From assembly GCF_001550135.1 (NCBI RefSeq), contig NZ_LRUE01000014.1, positions 248,001 to 312,000 on the forward strand: 64,000 nt of DNA. Reading direction: 5' to 3'. Shown here in pieces: positions 38,325-47,134 of the stretch. Source of the DNA: Pseudoalteromonas shioyasakiensis. GTDB lineage: Bacteria; Pseudomonadota; Gammaproteobacteria; Enterobacterales; Alteromonadaceae. Position 1 is the stretch's first letter, and the number at the start of each line of letters is the position of its first letter. The notes beneath the pieces were generated by a model. It had not been told where the DNA came from and did not search any database. It saw nothing but the letters and a program-made list of their open reading frames with translations. The position numbers and the translations under genes were made by a program.

Positions 38325-38380
38325 CTTTGAGGACGACCTTAAAGTTGTTATTTAAATTCGGGGACGACCCCATAAAGAGG
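38325..38380 (+). ncRNA. Guanidine-II (mini-ykkC) riboswitch
   Basis: Two short hairpins, both capped by the loop ACGA, stand in tandem just upstream of gdx. The first is CTTTGAGG-ACGA-CCTTAAAG (38325-38344, 8 bp with one G-T pair) and the second GGGG-ACGA-CCCC (38360-38371). They are joined by a 15-nt A/T-rich linker and followed by AGAGG as the ribosome site. Tandem stem-loops with ACGR loops define the guanidine-II class, which usually controls SugE/Gdx-type exporters. Control is likely at translation, because the second hairpin lies 6 nt before the ribosome site. Confidence 0.9.
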
Positions 38381-38386
38381 TCGACC

Positions 38387-38701
38387 ATGAATTGGATCCT
38401 ACTTATTGCTGCTGGCTTACTTGAAGTCGCTTGGGCTTATGGCCTAAAACAATCAAACGGTTTTACTAAACCACTCATTTCATTCTTTACCATCTTAACC
38501 ATGGCTGCGAGCTTCTATTGCTTAAGCGTGGCGCTTAAATCATTACCACTCAGTTTGGCTTATGCAGTTTGGGTAGGTATCGGCGTAATTGGCTCTGCAA
38601 TTATTGGCATGACGTTATTATCTGAAGGCGTAAGTCTATTAAAAATTGCCAGCTTACTGCTGATTGCTCTTGGCATTATTGGTTTGAAACTCGCCAATTA
38701 G
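38387..38701 (+). CDS. gdx: Guanidinium exporter Gdx (SugE), SMR family
   Basis: ATG 38387 was chosen because AGAGG lies 6 nt upstream and the product then begins MNWILLIAAGLLEVAWAY, the normal SugE N-terminus. The 104-residue protein has four membrane helices and the essential Glu13 of small multidrug resistance dimers. The GLLEVAWAYGLKQSNG segment marks the SugE/Gdx branch, which exports guanidinium in exchange for protons. The guanidine-II riboswitch directly upstream supports this rather than a general drug-efflux role. Confidence 0.93.
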   Translation: MNWILLIAAGLLEVAWAYGLKQSNGFTKPLISFFTILTMAASFYCLSVALKSLPLSLAYAVWVGIGVIGSAIIGMTLLSEGVSLLKIASLLLIALGIIGLKLAN

Positions 38702-38711
38702 TGTTTGAATA

Positions 38712-38744
38712 AAAATCCGATAGGCTGTTGCTCTATCGGATTTT
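38712..38744. terminator. Terminator after gdx
   Basis: A 12-bp perfect stem (AAAATCCGATAG / CTATCGGATTTT) with a 9-nt loop has A and T flanks that suit both gdx and the convergent fucose operon. Confidence 0.88.
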
Positions 38745-38778
38745 GGGTCTAGATCAAATGCAATTTGGGATTTATTAA

Positions 38779-39633
38779 TTAGTGTAATTTTTTATAATCA
38801 ACGACGACTTGCTGTTGTACGCCAAGGCCTTCAATGCCAAGGGTAACTGTGTCGCCGTCTTTTAAGTAAACCGGTGGCGTTTGCCCTAAACCTACTCCCG
38901 GTGGCGTTCCGGTAGAGATAACATCACCCGGTTGTAGGCTCATAAATTGGCTGAGATAACTAACTATAAACGCTGGATCAAACACCATAGTTTTTGTGTT
39001 GCCGTTTTGGTATTGGGTATCGTTCACCTTTAACCACATATCTAAATTAAGTGGATCCGGAATTTCATCTTTGGTGACTAACCATGGGCCAAGTGGTCCA
39101 AATGTGTCACAGCCTTTGCCTTTATCCCATTGTGAACCGCGTTCTAGCTGGAAGTTTCGTTCAGACACATCGTTACATACACAATAACCGGCAATGTAAT
39201 CATAAGCGTTTTCTACATCGACATACGAGGCGTGTTTACCAATGACAATGGCAAGTTCAACTTCCCAGTCTAGCTTTTCGCTATTTTTGGGCTTGATGAT
39301 ATCGTCGTTAGGGCCGCTAATCGCGCTGGTGGCCTTGCTAAATACTTCAGGCTCATTGGGGATCGCCATTCCAGATTCTGCGGCGTGATCAGCATAGTTT
39401 AAGCCAATGCAAATAAACTTACCTACATCAGCAATACATGAACCGATACGCACAGGCTCTTCAATAAGCGGCAAGGTGTTTAAGTCAATTTGACTAATAA
39501 AATTGAGTGTTACTGGTGATAAAGCTTGGCCATTGATGTCTTTGAGCACGTTACTTAAACAACGTAGCTTACCATCGCTATCAATAATGCCGGGTTTCTC
39601 TTGGCCAAAAGGGCCGTATCTTAGTAGTTTCAT
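38779..39633 (-). CDS. Fumarylacetoacetate hydrolase family; probable 2,4-diketo-3-deoxy-L-fuconate hydrolase
   Basis: The 284-residue FAH-fold protein begins MKLLRYGPFGQEKPGIID. It contains CIGLNYADHAAESG, the metal-binding acidic cluster (DWEVELAIVIGK) and STGTPPGVGLGQ. Relatives hydrolyse 2,4-diketo-3-deoxy sugar acids, giving pyruvate and L-lactate from the fucose intermediate. This specificity is inferred from its place at the end of a complete fucose cluster that also encodes an L-lactate dehydrogenase. The gene is the last of the minus-strand operon. Confidence 0.82.
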   Translation of the reverse strand: MKLLRYGPFGQEKPGIIDSDGKLRCLSNVLKDINGQALSPVTLNFISQIDLNTLPLIEEPVRIGSCIADVGKFICIGLNYADHAAESGMAIPNEPEVFSKATSAISGPNDDIIKPKNSEKLDWEVELAIVIGKHASYVDVENAYDYIAGYCVCNDVSERNFQLERGSQWDKGKGCDTFGPLGPWLVTKDEIPDPLNLDMWLKVNDTQYQNGNTKTMVFDPAFIVSYLSQFMSLQPGDVISTGTPPGVGLGQTPPVYLKDGDTVTLGIEGLGVQQQVVVDYKKLH

Positions 39634-39653
39634 GATGATTCTCTTTACTTCTA

Positions 39654-40430
39654 TTAGTTATTCAAGGTGACGAAGCCGCCATCAATGGGAAAATTACTGC
39701 CGGTAATAAAGGCTGCATCATCTGAGCAGAGATATTCGACCAGTCCGGCAATTTCTTCTGGTTTACCCATGCGGCCTATAGGTTGACTTTTGGAGAGCTT
39801 TTCAAACATCTCAGCTTGATTATCTGGGTAACTTTGGGCTAAAAAATTATCAACAAATGGGGTGTGCACTCGACCAGGCGCAATACAGTTACAGCGGATG
39901 CCATCATTTATATAGTCTTTTGCAACGGAATAGGTCATGGTTAATACCGCGCCTTTCGTCATTGAATATGCAAACCTCTGAGCAATACCAACCGAAGATG
40001 CAACCGAAGCAAGGTTAATAATGACGCCGCTTTTTCGAGATTTCATGCTCTCGATAGCTGCATGAATACAGTTATAAACGCCCTTAACATTAATGTTATA
40101 GAGTCTGTCCAAATCAGCTTCTGTGGTGTTTTCGATATTGCCGATATGGGCAATACCGGCGTTGTTAACCAAAATATCAATGGGGTAGTGCTTGGTAATC
40201 GTATTAAATAACTCGTGAACTTGTTGATGGTTTGCAACATCGACGGCGTACGCATCGGCACTGCCACTGTCGCGAAGAATTTCATCTTTCACTAAGTTTG
40301 CAGCGTCAAGGTTTAAATCAACAACGATGATATGCATGTCACGTTTTGCCAAACGCAAACAGATGCTGCGCCCGATGCCACTTCCACCACCGGTTACTAG
40401 GGCAATTTTTTTTGTGTTTTGCTGGCTCAT
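39654..40430 (-). CDS. SDR oxidoreductase; probable 2-keto-3-deoxy-L-fuconate dehydrogenase
   Basis: This classical short-chain dehydrogenase of 258 residues has VTGGGSGIGRSIC for NAD binding, LVNNAGIAH, and the catalytic Ser with Tyr-x-x-x-Lys in YSMTKGA. The C-terminal GSNFPIDGGFV is typical. In the non-phosphorylating fucose route such an enzyme oxidises the 4-hydroxyl of 2-keto-3-deoxy-L-fuconate. The substrate is inferred from context, and dehydrogenation of fucose itself remains a possible alternative. It lies 20 bp upstream of the hydrolase gene. Confidence 0.8.
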   Translation of the reverse strand: MSQQNTKKIALVTGGGSGIGRSICLRLAKRDMHIIVVDLNLDAANLVKDEILRDSGSADAYAVDVANHQQVHELFNTITKHYPIDILVNNAGIAHIGNIENTTEADLDRLYNINVKGVYNCIHAAIESMKSRKSGVIINLASVASSVGIAQRFAYSMTKGAVLTMTYSVAKDYINDGIRCNCIAPGRVHTPFVDNFLAQSYPDNQAEMFEKLSKSQPIGRMGKPEEIAGLVEYLCSDDAAFITGSNFPIDGGFVTLNN

Positions 40431-40452
40431 AAAAAGTCCTTAACTGGGGGAA

Positions 40453-41313
40453 TTAAAATAATTGGTAAAGTCTCTTGGCATTATCGGACCAAATCTTTCG
40501 CTGCTCAGAGACTGGTAGAACACTTATCAGCTCATCGCTGATGTAATGCCAGTCGGTATAACAGCCATTCATGTTAACCACTGGCCAGTCGCTGCCCCAT
40601 AAAATACGGTTGGCTCCAAATAACTGATAAATGAGTTCGAAGTAGGGGCGATATGTATCGATATCGACACAACCTGCTTTAGCTTGTGACATAAGCCCAG
40701 AAAACTTAATTGCAACATTTTTTAAGCATGCAAGTTGATAGAGCATGTCTTCCCAATGTTCAGATTTTGGCTTTGTTAAATCTGGTTTAGCCAGATGATT
40801 AATAACGATGTTTAGATGAGGATGCTGCTTTGCAATAGTGATGATATGCGGCAAATGGCACTCATGCACTAGGGCATCAAAACAGAGCTTATGCGCCGCT
40901 AAAAATTGGAAAATTGGTGTAAATTTAGGGTTTAAGATCCAATCAATTTGCTCAATATCTTGCAGCATAGGGCGTACACCTTTGAAGTAAGGATCTGAAG
41001 CAAATAAGGTTAACTGTTTGAGAACGTTAGCATCATTAAAGTCGACCCAACCAACTACACCAGCAATAAAACTATGGGACCTAGCAAGTTTTAGTAGGAA
41101 GCGCGTTTCATCATGTGAATCGGCTGCTTGCACCACAATAGTGTTAGCAATGTCATTAATAGCAAGGGTCGTAGTGAGCCTTTCTGGTAAATAATCTTGA
41201 TAAAGCACAGTTAAATCTTCACTTAACCAGCGATAGTCGCCACGGCTCAATTGCCAAAAATGTTGATGGCTATCTATTTTCTTAATCGGGTTGAGTGTGC
41301 TGATTGTGTTCAT
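40453..41313 (-). CDS. Amidohydrolase family 2; probable L-fuconolactonase
   Basis: The start is ATG 41313, which overlaps the stop of the upstream aldo/keto reductase gene (ATGA) and removes an unlikely Arg/Lys-rich extension. The 286-residue protein has IDSHQHFW, VNHLAKP and ILWGSDWPVVNM. These are the metal and catalytic motifs of the amidohydrolase lactonases (COG3618) that open L-fucono- or L-rhamnono-lactone. Coupling to the reductase that would make the lactone supports the assignment. Confidence 0.85.
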   Translation of the reverse strand: MNTISTLNPIKKIDSHQHFWQLSRGDYRWLSEDLTVLYQDYLPERLTTTLAINDIANTIVVQAADSHDETRFLLKLARSHSFIAGVVGWVDFNDANVLKQLTLFASDPYFKGVRPMLQDIEQIDWILNPKFTPIFQFLAAHKLCFDALVHECHLPHIITIAKQHPHLNIVINHLAKPDLTKPKSEHWEDMLYQLACLKNVAIKFSGLMSQAKAGCVDIDTYRPYFELIYQLFGANRILWGSDWPVVNMNGCYTDWHYISDELISVLPVSEQRKIWSDNAKRLYQLF

Positions 41314-42356
41314 GATGCGTCTCCGCTTTCTGGAGTCGGTGCATGCTGTGCAATGAGACCCGCTGTTTTTAAATCTTGCCAAAACTGGTTCGGGATCACC
41401 TGATTAAATAATTCGACGGTTTTGTGCACTCGTTTTTCGTTACCAAGCCCAGGTATAACCGAGGCAACGGCGGGATGCGCGAGTGGAAACTGTAAAGCTG
41501 CAGCTGCTAATGTGACATTATGATCAACACAAACAGCTTCAATTTTGGCGACTTTGTCGATGATTTCTTGTGGCGCTGGTTGATAGTTGTAGTATGGGTT
41601 TTGAAAATGACGAACGCCCGTTGCTAATATTCCCGAGTTATAGGGCCCACCTAAGATAATAGACGCACCATGCTCTATACATTCAGGTAAAAAATCATCG
41701 AGAGGTTGCTGCTCTAATAGTGAATAACGACCAGCTAATAAAAAGCAATCGAACAGACCAATTGCCATTGCACGTTGGCATATTTCAACTTCGTTAACCC
41801 CTAAACCGATAGCTTTAATTTGCCCACTTGCTTTGAGCTCTTCTAACGCGCGGTAGCCGCCTTGCTCAAATTGCATAAAATAAAAGGCATCTCGCTCGCC
41901 ATGTGTATCAACCCCTAAGTCATGGACGAGTAAAATATCAATTTCAGCCAAGCCCAAGCGTTGCTGGCTATCTTCAAAAGAGCGCATAATGCCATCGTAG
42001 CTATAGTCATATTGAGCATCAAAAGGCATGGGGGTAGCAAAACTATGACGGAGCTGCGTTACATCAGCATGGGGATCGGGTTTGATCAATCTTCCAACCT
42101 TAGTTGATAGAATATAGTCTTTTTTACCAAGGCCGCGCAGGGCATCACCAACACGACGTTCACTTAACCCAGCACCATAGCGAGGGGCGGTATCGAATAA
42201 TGAAATGCCTACTTCAATTGCTGCAGTTAAGGTGTTTTTAGCTTCTTCATCGCTCACTGCTTGATATAGGTTACCCATAGAGGCCGCGCCAAAACCGAGG
42301 GTTGAAACCTCAATGCCGGTTTTTCCAAGCGGACGCGTTTTAAATGTGTTTTTCAT
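41310..42356 (-). CDS. Aldo/keto reductase; probable L-fucose (D-threo-aldose) 1-dehydrogenase
   Basis: This 348-residue TIM-barrel aldo/keto reductase has the catalytic set Asp-Tyr-Lys-His visible as LFDTAPRYGAGLSE, STKVGR and LLVHDLG. The sequence resembles the D-threo-aldose dehydrogenase branch, which oxidises L-fucose at C1 to the lactone with NAD(P). It is coupled by a 4-bp overlap to the lactonase gene, so consecutive pathway steps are made together. Confidence 0.85.
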   Translation of the reverse strand: MKNTFKTRPLGKTGIEVSTLGFGAASMGNLYQAVSDEEAKNTLTAAIEVGISLFDTAPRYGAGLSERRVGDALRGLGKKDYILSTKVGRLIKPDPHADVTQLRHSFATPMPFDAQYDYSYDGIMRSFEDSQQRLGLAEIDILLVHDLGVDTHGERDAFYFMQFEQGGYRALEELKASGQIKAIGLGVNEVEICQRAMAIGLFDCFLLAGRYSLLEQQPLDDFLPECIEHGASIILGGPYNSGILATGVRHFQNPYYNYQPAPQEIIDKVAKIEAVCVDHNVTLAAAALQFPLAHPAVASVIPGLGNEKRVHKTVELFNQVIPNQFWQDLKTAGLIAQHAPTPESGDAS

Positions 42357-42380
42357 AACCTACCTCTTAAGCAGTTTGTG

Positions 42381-43529
42381 TTACTTCACCAAAAAATCGG
42401 GCAGTTCAGATACAGTGGCACAGCCTAGCTGATTCATGATCTGAGTAATTTGCATCATCAAGGCATTGATGGTGTGAATGCCGCCTCTATCGCCAAGGGC
42501 ACCCACGCCATACACAAAGGGCCTACCTAAAAATGTAAAGTCAGCGCCGCTTGCAAGTGCACTCACAATATTTGTTCCGCTACGAAGCCCACTATCCATA
42601 AAAATTTTGATGTCGTTTGAATACTTGGCAGCGACAGTTTGCAGTGGTTTGACGGGAGATTCACCGGCATCTAGCTGACGCGCGCCATGATTTGACATAA
42701 CAACCCCATCTGCGCCGAGCGCAATGGCCGCTTGTACATCAGACTCATTAATCAACCCTTTAATGATCAAAGGCCCTTGCCATAAATCGCGAATCGGTTT
42801 TAAACCTTCCAGATCTACGCGGCCCATGACGGTTTTATTCATAAAGGCTGCGAGTTCATCGGTAGGCATATTTTTTGGCATATACGGCTTGAGCGTTTCC
42901 ATTTCTGGTTTACCAGCAAGCGCTGTTTCATAAAGCCAACGGGGTCTTGCTAGCATCTGCAAAATATTAGACAGTGTCATCTTCGGTGGCATAGCAAGGC
43001 CATTTCGAATATCTCGTGGCCTGTAGCCAAAGGTAGGCACATCAACGGTGACAACTAGCACAGGGTAGTGGGCTGCTTTGATGCGATTGAGTAAATCGAG
43101 CCTAATCTTTTCATCGGTCGGGTTATAAAGCTGAAACCACGTATGGCCTTCTGATACTTCTGCGATTCGTTCTAGGCTAGATGATGAAACCGTGCTTAGT
43201 ACATAAGGAATGTTTTTTTCAGCGGCGGCTTTAGCAAGAATCTCAGGGGCTTTTGGCCACATTAACCCTTGTAAACCAACAGGCGCAATACCAAATGGGG
43301 CAGCGTATGTATGGCCAAATAATTCGACAGTTTGACTGCTACCTGCAAATGGCTTTAATAGTTCACTGCGTAATTGCACACTATTGATGTCATCTCTATT
43401 TCGCTTTACACCATGCTCTTGCATACAACCGCCTTCAAGGTAATCGAAGGCAAAGCGAGGAATACGTTTCTTGGCTTTTTTCTTAAGGTCAGCAATATCT
43501 GGGTAAAGGTGGTTAAAGTAATTGCTCAT
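42381..43529 (-). CDS. lldD: FMN-dependent alpha-hydroxy-acid (L-lactate) dehydrogenase
   Basis: The 382-residue protein has the FMN-binding (beta/alpha)8 layout of LldD/glycolate oxidase. It includes FDYLEGGC near the N-terminus, PLIIKGLINESDVQAA with the catalytic Lys, and VMSNHGARQLDAGESP with the active-site His and Arg. FLGRPFVYG lies near the end. In this cluster it would oxidise the L-lactate released by diketo-deoxyfuconate cleavage to pyruvate. Mandelate- or glycolate-type activity cannot be excluded. Confidence 0.85.
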   Translation of the reverse strand: MSNYFNHLYPDIADLKKKAKKRIPRFAFDYLEGGCMQEHGVKRNRDDINSVQLRSELLKPFAGSSQTVELFGHTYAAPFGIAPVGLQGLMWPKAPEILAKAAAEKNIPYVLSTVSSSSLERIAEVSEGHTWFQLYNPTDEKIRLDLLNRIKAAHYPVLVVTVDVPTFGYRPRDIRNGLAMPPKMTLSNILQMLARPRWLYETALAGKPEMETLKPYMPKNMPTDELAAFMNKTVMGRVDLEGLKPIRDLWQGPLIIKGLINESDVQAAIALGADGVVMSNHGARQLDAGESPVKPLQTVAAKYSNDIKIFMDSGLRSGTNIVSALASGADFTFLGRPFVYGVGALGDRGGIHTINALMMQITQIMNQLGCATVSELPDFLVK

Positions 43530-43545
43530 GATGAATTCCTCAGCT

Positions 43546-44730
43546 TTATTTCAAGCACGCAGGCCCAATGCTATCGAAGGTTTTATACGTTAATAAAAAC
43601 TCTTGATGTCCCATTTGCTCAGATTTGGTTTGTTCACCATTGCCAACTCGAACAATCAACTCAAAAATTTCATCTCCCACTTGCTTAACGGTTTTACTGC
43701 CTTCAATAACAGCGCCGGCATTTATATCCATATCATCACTGAGATTTGCATAGGTTTCTGGGTTAGCGCAGATTTTAATAACCGGTGAAATGGCAGAACC
43801 AACAACAGAGCCGCGGCCTGTGGTAAATAAGGTGATATGAGCTCCTGAGGCTATCATTTCGACAATCTCTTGGTTGTCTGAAATATTTGGAAAACCAAAC
43901 ATAGGTTCGCCATCGGGCACCACATCCATTAAGAACAAGCCTTTTTTATTTGGCTTTTCTCCTGGTTTGATAATGCCGTTTATTTGCGATGCGCCAGACT
44001 TGGCATAGGCGCCCATTGATTTTTCTTCTTGAGTTGTTAAACCGCCTTCCGCATTGCCTGGGGCAAAACTGCCATAGCCCATTTTGGTGTAGTAATTTTC
44101 TGCTTTTACAACACAATCAATAAGTTGCTTGGCGAGTTCTGGGCTTTCGGCTCGATGAGCCATGATTTGCTCACAACCGACAAGTTCACCGGTTTCTTCA
44201 AAAATGCAGGTAGCATCCGCGCTAATTAATCGGTCAAAACATTTTCCAACTGCCGGATTTGCGCTTATGCCACTGGTGCCATCAGAGCCACCACAAATAG
44301 TGCCAATGACAAGCTCATCGAGATGCATGTACTCAATTGGGCATTGAGCAAGCTGCTCAAGCATGATTTGGCTTTGCATAATGCCTTTGGCAATAGTGTT
44401 TTTTGTGCCGCCATTTTGTTGGATCACTAGGGTATTTACTGGACGACCAGACTCAGTAATAGCATCGCTCAAATACTCACGGTTAAAACCTTCACAGCCT
44501 AGTGACACTAATAAAACACCGCCCACATTAGGGTGAGTGCAAATGCTTTTCATCATTGCAAGCGCATAGTTGTTTGGATAGCAGCCCGGGAAACCGATTA
44601 GTTGCACATCAGGGTGATCCATCTTATTAACGATAGAACGTGCAACATGGTGCGCACACTCAACCAAGTAAACCACAACTAGGGTATTTCGAATGCCTTT
44701 TGAGCCATCGTTTCTTAAATAGCCGCGCAT
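43546..44730 (-). CDS. UxaA-family dehydratase large subunit; probable L-fuconate dehydratase
   Basis: The 394-residue protein matches the catalytic C-terminal part of altronate/galactarate dehydratases (UxaA/GarD): GYLRNDGSKGIRN at the start, GFPGCYPN, LVIGTICGGSDGTSGISANPA and LFTTGRGSVVGSAI. The N-terminal SAF domain is encoded by the separate small gene just upstream, 1 bp away. No enolase-type fuconate dehydratase is present. By position this two-part enzyme probably dehydrates L-fuconate, which is an inference. Confidence 0.82.
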   Translation of the reverse strand: MRGYLRNDGSKGIRNTLVVVYLVECAHHVARSIVNKMDHPDVQLIGFPGCYPNNYALAMMKSICTHPNVGGVLLVSLGCEGFNREYLSDAITESGRPVNTLVIQQNGGTKNTIAKGIMQSQIMLEQLAQCPIEYMHLDELVIGTICGGSDGTSGISANPAVGKCFDRLISADATCIFEETGELVGCEQIMAHRAESPELAKQLIDCVVKAENYYTKMGYGSFAPGNAEGGLTTQEEKSMGAYAKSGASQINGIIKPGEKPNKKGLFLMDVVPDGEPMFGFPNISDNQEIVEMIASGAHITLFTTGRGSVVGSAISPVIKICANPETYANLSDDMDINAGAVIEGSKTVKQVGDEIFELIVRVGNGEQTKSEQMGHQEFLLTYKTFDSIGPACLK

Positions 44731-44731
44731 A

Positions 44732-45037
44732 TTATTCTCCCGTTACTGTATGGCGAGTGTGGCTAGCAATGTAGTCACTTTTCATATTGTGTAGATGAAC
44801 ATGTTGGCCTGTTTTTATAGCTTCAGTCGAAGAACCAATTGAAGCGCCATACTTTAAAATCTGCTCACCAGCGGCAATATCTTGGCAGGCAATTTTGTGT
44901 CCGATAGTGACACTTGAATCGAGTGTTATTACCTGATTTGCAATGTTAATTTGTTCGCCTTTTTGCGCCGATTGGCAGCAAACAATGACATTATCGTGTG
45001 GGTGTAACTGTACAAATTTATTCTCAGCCATAGCCAT
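44732..45037 (-). CDS. UxaA-family dehydratase small subunit (SAF domain)
   Basis: The 101-residue SAF-domain protein has HPHDNVIVCCQSAQKGEQI and VTIGHKIACQDIAAGEQILKYGASIGSS, as in the N-terminal part of altronate dehydratase. It is the first gene of the minus-strand fucose operon and is followed 1 bp later by the catalytic subunit, so the two are certainly coexpressed. Upstream lies the 291-bp divergent control region shared with fucP. Confidence 0.85.
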   Translation of the reverse strand: MAMAENKFVQLHPHDNVIVCCQSAQKGEQINIANQVITLDSSVTIGHKIACQDIAAGEQILKYGASIGSSTEAIKTGQHVHLHNMKSDYIASHTRHTVTGE

Positions 45038-45184
45038 CTCACGTTGTTAATCTGCAACGATTTGAAAAATGAATTTCTTTGTAAAATATGTTTGGGCTTG
45101 AAGTGAGTCAACGCGTTTAGCACGTATTTTAAACAGGTTTTTGTATATGAAATTTTGGCTGTAGCGATGTTTTATGTTTAATCA

Positions 45185-45194
45185 TTTGTACAAA
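45185..45194. promoter_or_regulatory. Palindrome TTTGTACAAA in the fucose control region
   Basis: A perfect 10-bp palindrome lies in the middle of the divergent region. GntR/FCD regulators commonly bind such A/T-flanked GTAC palindromes. No regulator gene lies in the cluster. Confidence 0.4.
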
Positions 45195-45219
45195 AATCAC
45201 TCTGGCTGATGGTGATTTT
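45193..45219. promoter_or_regulatory. Inverted repeat AAAATCAC-N11-GTGATTTT
   Basis: Two perfect 8-bp arms (45193-45200 and 45212-45219) are separated by 11 bp between the divergent fucose operons. It is a candidate operator and slightly overlaps the GTAC palindrome. Confidence 0.45.
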
Positions 45220-45328
45220 CTACATGAAATATGTGCGACTCTATAAACTGGTTTGACATTGTTTGAATCGATTTTACATGGCATAGCGAGTAATCAGTGA
45301 GCCTTGTATTAAAAAAACAGGCTTGTTT

Positions 45329-46725
45329 ATGAACACACACAAAAGAATAAACACTAAGCGTAACGATGACCGAGTCGTATCAAAGGACATGCTGATACCA
45401 TTTATTTTGGTGGCGGCACTTTTTCCGCTTTGGGGTTTTGCCAATGATATAACTAACCCCTTAGTTAAGGCGTTTAAAGATATTTTCTTGATCTCAAACA
45501 CACAAAGTGCTTGGTGCAATTTGCGTTTTACTTAGGCTATGGCGTAATGGCAATTCCTGCCGCTTTGTTTATTCGGCGCTTTAGTTATAAATACGGCATC
45601 GTTTTAGGGCTTGGTCTTTATGCTGTTGGGGCTTTATTGTTTATTCCAGCAAGTGTGTATGGCGAGTTTAACTATTTTCTTGCGGCATTATGTATCTTGA
45701 CCTGTGGTTTAGCGCTGTTAGAGACAACGGCAAACCCATATATTTTATCAATGGGCAGCCCACAAACTGCAACCAAACGACTTAATTTAGCGCAAGCATT
45801 TAACCCAGTAGGCTCTTTACTTGGCATGTTTGTGGCCTCAAACCTGATTTTAAATAATCTTCATGTTGCAAAGTTTCGAGCAGAAGAAAAAGCAGCACAT
45901 CCCGAGTATGCGCAAATGCTACCTTCGATTGTCAATGGTAAATTAACCGATGCACTACAGCAGTTTGCAGTAACCAATCCTGTACATCACCAACTCATGC
46001 AAAGCGCTGATTTAGCGACTATTCGCACCCCGTATGTGGCAATTGCATTGGTTGTGATCTGTTTATTGTTTGTTTATTTGTTTTATCGGTTGCCTAATAC
46101 ACAGCTCATGGCATCAGATAAACGCAATCAAGCATTAAAGCCTTTATTTATAAGGCTTATAAACAACAAACCCTATCGTGAAGGGGTAGTAGCACAGGTG
46201 TTTTATGTAGGTGCTCAAATTATGTGTTGGACCTTCATTATTCACTATGGCATGGCTGAGGTAGGGCTAAGTGCAGCTGAGGCACAGCATTTTAATATTA
46301 TTGCTATGTGCTTTTTTCTTGCGAGCCGATTTTTATGCACCTACCTACTAAATTGGTTTAAAGCGGGGCTGTTATTAATGTGGTTTGCAATAGCCGCTGC
46401 GAGCTTGATGTGTTTGGTGGTTTTTATCGGCGGTGAAGTAGGGCTGTATTCTTTGGTCGCCACCTCTGCCTGTATGTCTTTAATGTTTCCAACTATTTAT
46501 GGCATTGCGCTAAATGGCTTAAAAGCGGATGCAAGTATTGCATCCGCGGGGCTGGTAATGGCAATCGTTGGCGGGGCATTAATGCCCCCATTACAGGGGA
46601 TGATTATTGATGCGAACCCCATTGCTTTTTTAAGTGCTGAACAAACGTCATTTATATTACCTATGCTGTGTTTTGTTGCAATTACGATTTTTGCGTATCG
46701 CGTTGTATTTATTCATAAACAATAA
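45329..46725 (+). pseudogene. fucP: L-fucose:H+ symporter FucP, disrupted by a one-base deletion
   Basis: Two overlapping frames make up one FucP-type major-facilitator permease of about 465 residues. The first frame (45329-45535) ends KAFKDIFLISNTQSA and then turns to WCNLRFT and a stop. The second resumes VQFAFYLGYGVMAIPAALFIRRFSYK. Adding one T at about 45511 (GCTTGG to GCTTTGG) restores the normal family sequence QSALVQFAFY. There is no slippery site typical of programmed frameshifting. Either the transporter is inactive in this strain or the base is missing through sequence error. It is divergent from the catabolic operon. Confidence 0.88.
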
Positions 46726-46737
46726 AAGGAGAGCCAG

Positions 46738-47082
46738 ATGCAGTACTGCCTTACATTAGAGCTAAAAAACGACCCAGAGCTTATAGCTACTTACGAGCAG
46801 TACCATAGCCCTAAGCAAGTTTGGCCTGAAGTCATAAGTGCTATTCGCGATTCAGGAATTACCGACATGGCGATTCATCGTGTTGGCACAACCCTTATCA
46901 TGATACTGCAAACCGATGATTCATTTAGCTTTACAGAAAAAGCAAAACAAGATGCGATGAACCCACAGGTGCAAGCATGGGAAAGCCTAATGGAGCAGTT
47001 TCAGAACGTAGATAGTACTAATCAGCAAGGTAAGTGGCAGTTAGTAGAGAGGATATTTTCGCTAGGGGAGCAGGTGGGTTAG
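46738..47082 (+). CDS. L-fucose/L-rhamnose mutarotase (RhaM family)
   Basis: The 114-residue dimeric ferredoxin-like protein has YCLTLELKNDPELIATYEQYH, with the active-site-type His, then VWPEVISAIRDSGI and MAIHRVGTTLIM. Members interconvert anomers of L-rhamnose or L-fucose. AGGAGAG precedes the start, 12 bp after fucP, so it belongs to the fucP transcript. Supplying the correct anomer to the fucose dehydrogenase is the likely job. Confidence 0.88.
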   Translation: MQYCLTLELKNDPELIATYEQYHSPKQVWPEVISAIRDSGITDMAIHRVGTTLIMILQTDDSFSFTEKAKQDAMNPQVQAWESLMEQFQNVDSTNQQGKWQLVERIFSLGEQVG

Positions 47083-47134
47083 TTTCCGAATTTAAGTTTC
47101 GAGGGGCTAGTTTAAAGTTACAAGTTTCAAGGGG

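Noticed and set aside
45500..45540. Programmed ribosomal frameshift in fucP
   Set aside because: No slippery heptamer or downstream stem was seen, and FucP is not known to need a frameshift; a base deletion explains it better.
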